Below, in pieces: positions 45,307 through 55,920 of a DNA stretch of 64,000 bases. The stretch is from Agrypnia vestita. Its lineage: Eukaryota > Arthropoda > Insecta > Trichoptera > Phryganeidae. A program made the translations under genes and the position numbers. A model generated the notes under the pieces. It saw only the letters and a list, made by a program, of their open reading frames with translations, searched no databases and was not told where the DNA came from. The first letter of the stretch is position 1. Each line of letters opens with the position of its first letter. Location of the stretch: assembly GCA_016648135.1 (NCBI GenBank), contig JADDOH010023087.1, positions 1-64,000 on the forward strand. The letters run 5' to 3'.

Positions 45307-45871
45307 CGACTAGCTGTGCTCGCAGCTTCGCCCGCGTGGAATTCAATTTGAAGAGTATCAGTTAAAAATCAAAATAATCTAAACTACTCGCCCAAAAAAT
45401 GTTGTGTAAAAGGAAATTTTTATCTACATAAAATTTTCCTGATGATTAACAAATTTATTTTGATAAGAATTTCACATTACCTACTTAAATTACCCCCGAC
45501 AGATGAAAAAGAATTTTAAATATATATTTTATTCATATTTTATCAATTTGTGAATTATGCATGCGTCGAGGAATTTTTATAGGCCTTTTTGAGTTCTACA
45601 ACTTCTCTATAGAAAGCATTCATGTATCTCTTACTGTTAAGGCAGCGTTCGTTCGGCCCTTTTTCGTCGACTTTAGTTATAAAAAAGGTCTCCAGGAAAA
45701 AACCCCTCTATTTTAACTGGATAATATATAGCCTATAACCACCCTGAAAGTCCATTCTAAATATTATGATACAATTTTTGAAATCGGATGAGTAGTTTCG
45801 AAGATTACCTCCGTCATTCAAACTTATAAATCCACAAACTTTATCTCTTTATATACGTATTAGTATTGACG
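45307..45871 (+). mobile_element. RTE-like repeat with CTTCGCCCGCG head
   Basis: CTAGCTGTGCTCGCAGCTTC-GCCCGCGTGGAA at the left, TCCATTCTAAATATTATG and TCGGATGAGTAGTTTCGAAG toward the right, and an end in CTTTATATACGTATTAGTAT. This arrangement is characteristic of RTE-related repeats common in Lepidoptera (from memory). No intact frame. Confidence 0.6.
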
Positions 45872-46201
45872 AATTTTTAAAATTAATTTATTCAGCAGTA
45901 AAATTATAAATATTTAAGTAGATTACGATGTGTGGTAGATAGATTATTCAAATTTAACTTCGTCTGATAGGTTAATCGAATATATTTGTAAATATGTACA
46001 TATTTGAAATGAGTCATTTTGAAATCATCTGTCAAAACAGGTTTCCTAGTTTGAATGTCGAATATGCGTCCACCATTGCGCAACTTAAATAATCTGAGTT
46101 AAATTGAATTTAAAAATGTTGAGTTCTATTTTAAAAAGAGACAACCCGAAACTAGATTTTCAGCCGAAAACGAAACTGAACAAAGTCGACGACAAAGAGT
46201 G

Positions 46202-46445
46202 TTCAATATACGAGTGGATTATTTTAATATTTTAGATGACGAAGATTTTATCTACCGTTTTAACTTGTCGAAAAGGCCTGCTTAAGAGCTTCTAGAAGAT
46301 ATTGGGCAAAATTTAAAAAGGCGCACGAATAGGAATCTGACATTATCACCACCACACAATTGCTTGTTGCTTCGAGATTCTATGCTCTTGGCAATATTAT
46401 TAGCTGCTGGAGACTTTGATGTGGTTTCAAGTGTAATGTTGTGAG
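46202..46445 (+). pseudogene. PIF/Harbinger (HARBI1-like) transposase N-terminal relic
   Basis: The frame reads YFNILDDEDFIYRFNLSKRP, stop, ELLEDIGQNLKRRTNRNLTL and SPPHNCLLL...LLAAGDFDVVSSV. This is the order seen in HARBI1-like proteins (acidic-F-x-RF-L-S, then LL-I-L, then S-LL-L-A-GDF-VV). An in-frame TAA and a later TGA break it, and the catalytic domain is missing. Confidence 0.7.
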
Positions 46446-46566
46446 AAGTATCCCAAATATCCGGTGCGAGCGAGAAATTTTAGGTTTATATGTTTATAGA
46501 ATTTATGTTTAGTTTCCAAAGAAAAGAGATATAATTCGCCTCTGACAGCTCTAAAATCATAGACAA

Positions 46567-48184
46567 TAGGGATGGGCGTTGAATGGACGGACTAGTTGAA
46601 ATCAACCGTTGACGTTGCATCGACGCGTCGACCGTTTACGTTTATCGCATGGACTAGTTGAATTCGTAGACGGTGGACAGCGGACGCCGTGGTCGGTGGA
46701 CGATTCGAGATTAACGCAATGCAAAGCAACGAGCGAGAGCAAGACAAAACGTCTCCGTTTATTTCTCTTTTATCTCTCGCTGTCGACTTGTACATGCCAT
46801 AGACGTCATAGACGGCTCGACGGGTAATTTCATTTCAACTCTAAAGTACACTACCATAGAGTGCAGATCTGTGTACACGAACTATGACTAGAGATTTGAA
46901 ATTTGAATACATGCGTAGGGCGAGATAGGCTTAATAAGCTATTATCTATTATTTTTTTACTTGATTTTTTGTGATGTCACGTGCGACGATTCGGTGAATT
47001 CCCAATTTTACGCTGTATAAAATAAAACAATTCTGTTTAATTATTTTATTTTTTATTGAACTATTATTAATTAACAGGCCGGCTAGATATTTTTCTAAAA
47101 TCAATATTTTATTCGATCGATCTCGACTTCTTATATCTACCTGAAAAGGGATGCTAAAATTTAATTATTGTGTTATTTCCTTACTTTTCAACTTTAGCAT
47201 ATAAATGATATAACTTGTAGGGAATAAAATTTTCTATACCTAACTATGGTCCTTATTCAGGAGTCCAACATTAATTATTATATATGTAATATAATCTTGA
47301 ATTTAGGTTTAATTAATTTTTATTAAAAATTCCCTATTTTCAACTTTATAGATAAAAAAATAAATCTATTATAATTTTGTTTACACCACTTTTTATTGGT
47401 TTTTTACATGTTTCGGGAACAATGTTCCTTTTCTCAGATTGAGCCTTAAACTAAAGTTGACAAATAATACAGATATATTTATTTATTAATAATGTCACCA
47501 CAAAGTGAAAGCCTGACTTTGAAAGATGTATTCTTCAATGAATTTCTATATAACATCTCAAATGTAAAGTATTTTTAAATTATGTATTTATTTATAAATT
47601 TATAGATAATAAATAAATGTAAAGTATTTTTTACCGCACCTCATAACTGGCGCCTTTATTACGCAAAATCATTGTTTCCTTAAATTTTATTTACTCACAT
47701 TTTAATGCTTTATACCCAATACTTTCACTGCTTATATATGTAGTTTGTATTTATATTTTACTGCTAACACCTGATATTGCTGTGTATACCTACTTCTTTC
47801 TTTGTTATAAATAGAAAGAAGTACATAAAACAATATGTAAAAGCCTATAATGTGCGTAAACAAATAAATAATAAAATATTTATTTTTACAAATAAGCACA
47901 AGTAGCGTTTCTACTTTCCCCGAAACTATATTCCTTCGAACTTCTTTAAATTTTAAAAATTAACGTCATAAAAATAGCCAACGGCTGAGCCGTCGAGAAG
48001 CGTCGCGTTGAACCGTAGACAGTTGACCATCGTCCCGACGTTTAGATAGAACGTCCGGGACGTCCGCGTAACGAAGTTGACGCATCAACTAGTTGACGAA
48101 TTCAACTAGTTGATCGTCTCGTCGATGGATGGACGTGGACGGTCTCGTTTCGTCGACGGTAAATACGTCGACGACCCATCCCTA
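46567..48184. mobile_element. Non-autonomous hAT transposon (1.6 kb) with 8-bp target duplication
   Basis: Ends TAGGGATGGGCG (left) and inverted TAGGGATGGGTCGTCGACG (right). The flanks are a perfect 8-bp duplication ATAGACAA (46559-46566 and 48185-48192), diagnostic of hAT. GC-rich subterminal zones hold many GTCGACG, GACTAGTTGAA and CAACTAGTTGA motifs, likely transposase-binding repeats. The ~1-kb middle is AT-rich and codes for nothing recognisable. Confidence 0.9.
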
Positions 48185-48258
48185 ATAGACAAGAGCAGTA
48201 CGATACTGCGATACTTAAGGACGATCAAAAAAGTTTTATAAGACGAGCGTCGGTAATA

Positions 48259-49016
48259 TTAGGTCCTTACGTATGAAATTTGCGTTTTGCCGTACTGGCA
48301 AATTTGATCTCAACTATCTTCTCTTTGGTTAGGAATTCCAAATCCAAATTTATACAGCTATTTACTCATGTATTTGTGTTTTGAAAATTATAATTTATTT
48401 GTTTTTTCCTCAATTGTTTTTTTCTTTGCGTCACTCAGTTTACAAAATGAAAAACTTGAAATATCGCGTTATTTACGAGTACGAGTTCCACCGTGGCACC
48501 AGTGCTGCAGAAACGGCTCGAAGGATTAATGATGTGTATGGCGACGGTGCCACAAAAGAAAACACAGTGCGTTTTTGGTTCCAACGTTTTCGTTCTGAAA
48601 ATTTCGACCTGCAGAACAAGCCCCGTGGACGGCCGGAGACCAAAGTTGATAATGAAGAACACACTGCACAACAGACGGCTACCAAATTAGAGGAGCTTCA
48701 ATTGGAATGTCTAAGACATCCACCGTACTCTCCGGACCTTGCCCCAACAGATTATCATTTTTTTCGAAATTTGGATAACTTCTTGCAAAGGAAAAAATTC
48801 AACTCCGATGGGGCAGTCCAAACCGCCTTCAAAGATTTTATTGATTCCCGTCCGAATGGTTTTTTTAGTAAAGGGATCGATGAACTACCTATGAGATGGC
48901 AAAAGTGCATAGATAGCAATGGTACATACTTTGATTAAATAAATATATTATAATAAAAAAAAATCGGCTTTATGTTCCTCCCATACTAAACGTCAATTTC
49001 ATATGTAAGGACCTAA
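48259..49016 (+). mobile_element. Internally deleted mariner (758 bp), sister of the 16-kb copy
   Basis: Same terminal repeats (TTAGGTCCTTACGTATGAAA ... TTTCATATGTAAGGACCTAA) and TA flanks at 48257-48258 and 49017-49018. It differs from the intact copy mainly by one 528-bp in-frame deletion. An early stage in MITE formation. Confidence 0.95.
48447..48938 (+). pseudogene. Deleted mariner transposase (163 codons)
   Basis: Starts MKNLKYRVIY, then joins residue 71 (VDNEE) directly to residue 248 (HTAQQ) of the intact protein at 16.1-17.1 kb. The first two catalytic aspartates are gone; the DNA-binding half and the C-terminus remain. Few substitutions separate the two. The frame is still open but cannot be catalytic; it could in principle bind the ends. 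Confidence 0.93.
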
Positions 49017-49019
49017 TAT

Positions 49020-50039
49020 TTACTAACGAACGGCAATCTGTTCGTTAATTATCGATTTACTAACGGATATTTGGTCTTTATATATATATTTTATTTTTTT
49101 TGACACCTACATAATTACTGGTAAACTAGTATTAAATTCAGAGTTTTACTGATTTACCGGTATTTGGCTTTTTCGGTAAATTGTTATGCGTTAGAAAGAT
49201 GGAGAAGCTTTCTAAAAATGTAGGTACTCATCAAATTCGATCACATCTTTCAAAACTTTCTGCGATCTTCTCCATTGGCCAATTCATGTTGTATCTATCT
49301 CTACTTTTCAATGTATCCATCTTTTCAATCATTTTTTTTATGGTTAGGGTACTGCCGTTGTATGTCTAATGTAGGAAATTGAATAAAAGTTTTAAAAAAC
49401 CCGTCTTATTACATATTTTTGAAGGTAAGGGGGGTGGATAATATCATGATCTGTCAACTGTGAAATTTTGTCACATGTTTTCTTTTTTTTTAACTGCAAT
49501 ACTAACCCGCCCGTTAACGTTCAATATCATTTCACGTTCCTTGCACTTTTAATGTTTCCGTGTCACGTTTGTTCTATTTTTCTGTCCGTCATCCGTCGCG
49601 GGCGGGGAGTAGTCAACGCATAATGACGGATTTAAAAGGTAGAAATAAAATAAAAAATGGTTACAGAAGCCACATTGGTGCCGGCCGCATAATGCCAACT
49701 CGCGATTCCCGACCGCTGATCAGCTGCGAGCCAACGCACTATAAAGCGATTAATTTAGCATGTGCAGGGCTTTAAAAATGCATCCGCCTGAGTCTCTAAG
49801 GGCCGGTCTTATATATTATTAAGAAAATTATGGCATTATAATAGTATGATGTAAAACAACAAATTGAAGAAAAACATTTGAAAAAAACATATATTATTAA
49901 AAATTTATTTTACACGAAGAATAGGTACTTACTTATTATAGGTACCTACAGAAAGTTTTCCAAAAGAAATCGTCTATTTTCAAATGTAATTAGAAAAAAA
50001 GTTAATGCACTAAAGGACACTAAAAAGTATAATAGCTAA
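49020..50039. other. AT-rich spacer
   Basis: A TTTACCGGTATTTGGC-like segment at 49150 resembles the repeat at 50.2-50.3 kb, perhaps its other end. No gene. Confidence 0.35.
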
Positions 50040-50325
50040 AGAACAATAAATAAGCTTGACCAGTAATTTTTGCGATGTTTAATCCCGGATCCCCATTGCA
50101 CGTGCGCGCAAGAGAAATTTTCAGATAAAATACAACAAAATACTCAAGGCTTTTTGCAAATATCGTCACAAAAATCTAGTTTAAAAATATTACTATAAAA
50201 TACTTATCAATGTGAAAAATAATTTACCGAAATTACTGATACTTAGTAATTTATTTACCGGTTATGGAATTTAGCCATATTTAACAGTAAATCGGTTTAC
50301 CGAAAACCGGTGATGCGTGCATGTC
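50040..50325 (-). repeat. Dispersed repeat, copy A (ACCGGTTTTCGGTAAACCG)
   Basis: Inverted match to 55620-55920: the end ACCGGTTTTCGGTAAACCGA, the TAAATATGGCTAAATT segment, and the GGGGATCC plus TTGCGATG segments keep the same order. Probably a non-autonomous DNA transposon. Confidence 0.6.
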
Positions 50326-51133
50326 TTAGAGCAGGGGCGTGCAGTGAGAACATATCCCGCAATATTCTTACCACAATAATTATCATAGTACCTACCTATT
50401 CATATTTTAATATTTCATAATATTCTGTCAGATAAATATTTAATTTCGATATTTTTTCCCAAATATAAGTAAGATTACGTAAAAGTCACGCTTCATGCAC
50501 GCGCCTGCCCGCTGGGTGAATATTTGCCGCGTTTACTTTTACGGTGTGTATGCAATATCGATGATGTGTCAAATAATGCACAACGCAGCGGCAAGTTTTC
50601 CCACAACTTTCCATGCGCCGAGAAGCGTGGGCGGCGGATTTCTGCATGAATTATTCTCACAAAAAAGAAACGGTGCGTTTTTACGAGAAGCGAAACTTGC
50701 CAACCCGAAGAAACACTCTCGATGGCGAATGGGGAAACTTGGAAAAACGCTGAATTCTTACACGCGTTACCTGGGTAGGTGCCGTTTGTTACAATTTATT
50801 GACGAATGCCGTTTTCACCTCACTCAATCCGGCGATGCGTTGATCATCCGTTGATTTTTATCGCGGGGTAAGGTAACCGCGCTAATGCGTCACAAATTTC
50901 CCAATCAGCAGGATGCTAGGTCTTCTTCTTCTTCTTGTGTCCTTGGACGTTTGGTATTACCACTTTATTTACTGCGGCCCGGATTAGGTCTACATTAGAC
51001 TGGCCACACCTCTCTGTCTCTGGATTTTCAGCCATGTATTTTATATTCATATGCATTATGTATATGTATAAGTGTCCAATTGTCATATGTCCAATAAACG
51101 TGGATTTCAACAATATTTTTGATTTATTGTCTA
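50326..51133. other. No gene supported
   Basis: A 119-codon plus frame (50495-50854) is in somewhat GC-richer sequence but has no domain or splice context. A short CTT run is at 50922-50938. Confidence 0.35.
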
Positions 51134-51137
51134 TTAA

Positions 51138-51810
51138 GGTACTGATACACATGCCCATTAGAGGCACGTGAGCATGCGCAGTATTGAGCATGCGCAGAGC
51201 TTCTTGAGCTATTACTAAATAGTAGCATGTGTGTACGCACATTGCTAGTAATGAGCAAGCTCAAAAATCAACCGCCAGGTGATTTATGACCATGCTCATT
51301 TAATTTGCAGGTCGAAGAGGTATCTTTTGAGCATGTGTGAACCCGGCTTGCTTATGAGCATGCTAATGTCATTCGCGGCTAGTACCGATTATCGATGAGA
51401 TCTTCTCAGTCCGCGACAGATGAAACAAATATGGCGCGTTGGGGAGATGACAAAACATTTATTTTCGTGACTTAAATCACGAACGTCTGTGGAATACTCG
51501 GTCACCGCTGTATGAAAATAATATATCAAGAAATAATGTTTATGAAACTTTATTAAAAGACATGAATGATTCAAATCTTACAATAAAAATTATAAAAACT
51601 TAAATCAAAAATGTGCGGATGGAAACTCGGGAACTCTTGATTTATTGGTTCACTTCTACGACAAAAACATGCCAGTAATAAGCATGTGTGTTTGATTGTT
51701 AGTTTTGAGCATGCTCATTCATGAGCATGCTCAAAAATAAGCATGATAATAACGAGCAAATGTTTACAGTTGTTAGAGCATGCTCAAAAATAAGCATGTG
51801 TATCAGTACC
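51138..51810. mobile_element. DNA transposon with MADF-domain relic and TTAA flanks
   Basis: Ends GGTACTGATACACATGC and inverted GGTACTGATACACATGCTTA, flanked by TTAA on both sides (51134-51137, 51811-51814). The palindrome GAGCATGCTC and half-sites recur many times inside. In the middle, two shifted frames read RWGDDKTFIF then DLNHERLWNTRSPLYENN, resembling a MADF/Myb-like DNA-binding domain, the accessory protein of PIF/Harbinger elements. Classification is inference. Confidence 0.7.
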
Positions 51811-51814
51811 TTAA

Positions 51815-52770
51815 AACATTAAACTATCATTTAAGTTACTCACATGAAATATTAAAAATTCATTCGTTTAATACGAGTCAAATGAAAATTTAAAACCTTA
51901 CAGAAATTTTAATCCGAATTTTTTGCAAGGTTTTTTTTCTGGGTCACAATCTCTGTCACCTGCCAGCCTCTACGGCTGTTTGATATTGCTCGTTGTTGGG
52001 TGATTCTGTTCAGGAGCCGCCTCTCTTCGCCCACCCTGCTCAACACCTCGTAGTTTCGGCTATTCGGATGCAAGGTTTCAATAATTTTAATTGATTTGTA
52101 TTAAATATTTAATATTCGTATAATTTCGTATAATGAAATATTTAATAATCGTAATTTTTTTATATTCAATATGAATGATAGTCCTATATGTTACAGAAAA
52201 TAATTCATAAATATTGGAAAAAATATATACTTATAAATCGCTTATCTCCATAACTATTGATATTAGAATATGATAGCTTGAATAGAATTGAATGAATGAA
52301 TGAACATTCTTTGTAGGGACCCACAGGAATAACTATGCATTAAATTCACCGTTAACACGCATGCATCAAATTTTCGGAATTCGTAGACTTTTTTCATTGT
52401 AGAAGCATACCTACCCGAATTAAAGCTTACTTAGACTTAGAATATACCAATAGAATTAATTACAGTTTAATGGAACAAATTTTTACTTAACTTTTGTTCC
52501 CCGTGAATCATATATATTTATTTATTTTAAAGTGCCATAATTATTGTTCATTTCCCTTTTAAATTTGTTTTGATTTTATCTTTTATATTTATTTTATCTT
52601 CTTATCTTATTTATCTGGTATATTGGTTTAATTATCCTTATTTTACTTTATTATTAATATATTAAAGGTTTCTTATTATTACTGTTTGCTTGTGTACTAA
52701 TCATCGTTTATATATATTGTTCATTTATTTTAAATATGTTTTATTTATATTATTATTTTTTAATTATTAA
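51815..52770. other. AT-rich spacer with a repeat fragment at 51.84-51.94 kb
   Basis: AAATTCATTCG-TTAATACGAGTCAAAT and AAAACCTTACA resemble the repeat at 57.25-57.38 kb. No gene. Confidence 0.35.
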
Positions 52771-53312
52771 CTTTTGAGAGAGTACGGGCATTATCCTTGG
52801 CTTTACCCAACCGAGTTCCTCCAGGGTATGCTTGGCTACCACAGTTTAGAGACTAGAAGGAATGTATTGATTACGCATTTTTATCGATTGTTGCGCGGTA
52901 TGATCGATAATCCTGAAATTATGCGGAGCATTGGTTTGTACGTTCCCGATAATTACCTTAGACAGCGACAGCATGGATTGTTTCACATTCCAATATACAG
53001 GAACAACCTGCCAATGGTTATGCCTGTTGGAAGAGCTACTGCTATGCTGAACAATATTACTCTGGATATCGATCTGTTCCATGTCTCTGAGAGGGTATTC
53101 CGAAGCAGGATTCTCCTACACCTTCGATGTGAATGATTTTATATATGTTTAATATTTGCTTTTGTTTATATATGCGTATATAATTCTAACTTATTTATAA
53201 CATTTACGAAATAAATTTTGTATTTCTAATGTAAATTTTATGTAAAAAATAAATAAATTGAATTGAATCGAATTGAAAAATTGAATTGATTAATAAATAA
53301 ATAAATAAATAT
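52765..53312 (+). mobile_element. LINE 3' end with C-terminal frame
   Basis: A 120-codon open frame (52774-53136; no ATG needed, as it continued from a lost 5' part) reads LETRRNVLITHFYRLLRGMI then LRQRQHGLFHIPIYRNN. This is the post-RT tail of Jockey-like LINEs. The 3' UTR ends in AATTGAATTGAAT and AATAAATAAATAAATA. Confidence 0.8.
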
Positions 53313-53399
53313 TTTGATTGTTAAGTTAGGTAGGAATCTACCTGTAAACTAAATTTGTTAATCCCTGTATAGACTGTGGGTTATTTTCAATATTTATTT

Positions 53400-53765
53400 T
53401 ATTTAATCTCAGTGGGAAGGAAATCGGTTCACACGCGCATATCCGTAAATTAGCAGAGCCTACGCTGGTAGTTGGCGTTCTTTTCTTTGCACCGCTGGCC
53501 GCTATATTGCGATGGCCATTGTTGTACACAAAATATAAATCAGGGGTAGGCCGGGGTGGTGCTCGGGCTACCCCCGTGTGAGAATGATCCAAACATCTGC
53601 CCGGCGCGAGGCGGGGGGATGAAAAAAGGGGGAACCTCGCTGGCATTGTTCGCTTCCAACGGATTTCGGTCCGGCGAATCGGCGATACGACGACACGACA
53701 GAATTTTGCAGGACGCCAGGATCGACGGAGGGACTCCTTCAGCGGGTAAAATGAAGGACTCCATG
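53400..53765. other. GC-richer island with open frames on both strands
   Basis: It stands out against AT-rich flanks. The minus frame contains MESFILPAEGVPPSILASCK and PPFFIPPPRAGQMF; a plus frame overlaps it. No domain recognised, no clear splice sites. It may be an exon, a promoter or an old insert. Confidence 0.3.
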
Positions 53766-53804
53766 ATGATGGTAGAGCGTCCAGTTTTTAATAATAATTT
53801 ACAA

Positions 53805-53980
53805 GTAGCTTGTTTGGTGTAGAGGTCATGACGCTCGCCTAGTGATCTGGTTGGTGGTTCGAGCCCCATTCAAGACACCAGCAATTTAGTCCTATTTTCA
53901 TAGCACAGGCTTTTGGCTTAGTTTGAGAACAGTAAGAATATTGATGCGACACGTATTGCGGCTAGTCAATACTTAAAAAT
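53805..53980 (+). mobile_element. tRNA-derived SINE
   Basis: GTAGCTTGTTTGGTGTAGAG head, B box GGTTCGAGCCCC, body AATTTAGTCCTATTTTCATA and end AATATTGATGCGACACGTAT. One of the most complete copies. Confidence 0.85.
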
Positions 53981-53984
53981 AGGC

Positions 53985-54960
53985 TATACTCTACTATAAT
54001 TTCTACGAAATCGGTATAAAATATTTGTAATATTCCTATTGCAGTTATTATATTATATTAACAGCTATTACCCGTCAAAATGACGTAGGTAGGTACTTTA
54101 AGATAGTAGAATTTCAGTTTTACAGTAACGTATCTACTAAATAGCGTTACACAATTTATTTTTTTATAAAATGTGCTGGAATTTTTTTTATTATTTGATA
54201 ATTTTTAACGACAATATTTTATTTATTTTATACGATAGGTCGTAAGTCCTATGTACACCCAAAAGACTTATATACTACTCTCCCTTAAAAACACAGTTTT
54301 TGTCTCTGTGAGACATCAATAATGTATATTGATTAATTGTTGATATCCCTGTGACAAAAAATCCAGTTCTGTTTTGAAAAATTTGGACATTCTCAAAGTA
54401 TTTAATTTAGCTTTTATCATTTAGAATGTTGGAAGAGGACCTTGCAAGTTTACCAGACAAACGAATAGAATAGAAGAGAATATATTTTAGATTTTAAAAT
54501 ACATTATTTGTACCACCACTATCCATATGGGCTCCGTTTGGATAGTGGCGGTTTTGCATCTATACGCCACATTAATAGGATGACATTCATGAGGATAACA
54601 TTATGATTGAAAAAAAAAACTGTGTTCACACTATTCGCGGGACTGCAAGTTCTATGCTATAATTGATCAATCTGCAAATAATCTGAGGATATACCTGGAT
54701 GAAAAAAAATCCGGTCGGATGCTGCGTTATTCTAGGAATGCACTCAATGGCGGCGGTGTCTAATTGGAGTCTACCTGCATACCGTCTTAATGCTGATGGA
54801 CGGAAATAAGAAAATTATGCAGCCTCCGATTGAGACGTCAGAGATACGTCAGTCATGCGATGACAAATTATTCTTTCCCGGGAAAGCGTTGTTCGCTCAT
54901 GTAACAATTACCAACCGCAGGATGTGAAAGTGGGGCTTTGGGATAATTGAAGATCTATGC
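53985..54960. other. Spacer, no gene supported
   Basis: 54.63-54.92 kb is more mixed in composition but carries no frame or repeat that I recognise. Confidence 0.35.
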
Positions 54961-54962
54961 GA

Positions 54963-55537
54963 ACAGAATGTTAGTTAACTTAGCAAAAACCACTACCAGA
55001 TTGACGGTCTACCGGTTTCGAGACGTAACCGTCTCTTCGTCAGGACCAACACTACACTACTATATTCACAACACTATACACCCTAAATAATCATAAATTT
55101 GACTCAAAAATAGGGGTTAAAATATTAAATACTAATAATAAAGATGTAAAATGAAATAATTTAGAATTTTTTACATTAGGGAAGCGGTGAATAATAAAGC
55201 ACCTCTAATTAATAACCAAATCAATTTTCTATATAGTCCTTTTTTTAATTTAACTTTCACAAAAGATTTGGTAACACCCACTTTAGATCCCGCCCCCTCT
55301 CAATCTCTTTTGTTAGATTCCTGAATGTTCTGTAGGCTAGTGCATGCTTGTCTCTGACAAGATTAACACGCATGTGATCAATATTGGTGAAAGTTTAACA
55401 ATACCATGGTTGGGGTGCATAGTGTTGTGAATATAGTAGTGTAGTGTTGGTCCTGACGAAGAGACGAGTACGTCTCAAAACCGGTAGACCGTAAATCTGG
55501 TAGTGGTTTTTTTTTACTAAGTTAACTAACATTCTGT
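54963..55537. mobile_element. Foldback element with ~120-bp inverted repeats
   Basis: Arms 54963-55083 and 55414-55537. Both carry ACAGAATGTTAGTTAACTTA, GGTCTACCGGTTT, GACGAAGAGACG-type and ACACTACACTACTATATTCA sequence. The ~330-bp middle is AT-rich and non-coding. Arms are highly similar, so it is fairly young. Confidence 0.85.
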
Positions 55538-55619
55538 TACAATGTCTAACCAAAAAGTTAATGCTTTAAATAGTAATAATATTAATAATATCTATGCGAA
55601 CTTTTGGTTCAATTTCGAC

Positions 55620-55920
55620 TTTCCGTTAGGCCAGTTTTCGGCAAACCGATCAACCGGTAAATATGGCTAAATTACATTACCGAATTACCGGTAAGTAAAC
55701 ATCTAAGTTCCGGTTTATTCTTTTACCTTTAAATCTAATATATGATAATATTTTAAGCTACAATAAAATGTGATGATATTTACAGAAAGCAGGACCGCTG
55801 AGTGCTATATGGTTCATTTACCCGGAATTTCCTGGAATTTTCTGCGGCGTAATACAATGCGTGCACGGGCGATGGGGATCCAATCATCCTGTCATCGCAA
55901 AAACCACTAGTTAAGCTTAC
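55620..55920 (+). repeat. Dispersed repeat, copy B
   Basis: Inverted partner of 50040-50325 (CAGTTTTCGGCAAACCGATC, AAATATGGCTAAATTAC, GATGGGGATCC, TCATCGCAAAAACCACTAGT). Confidence 0.6.
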
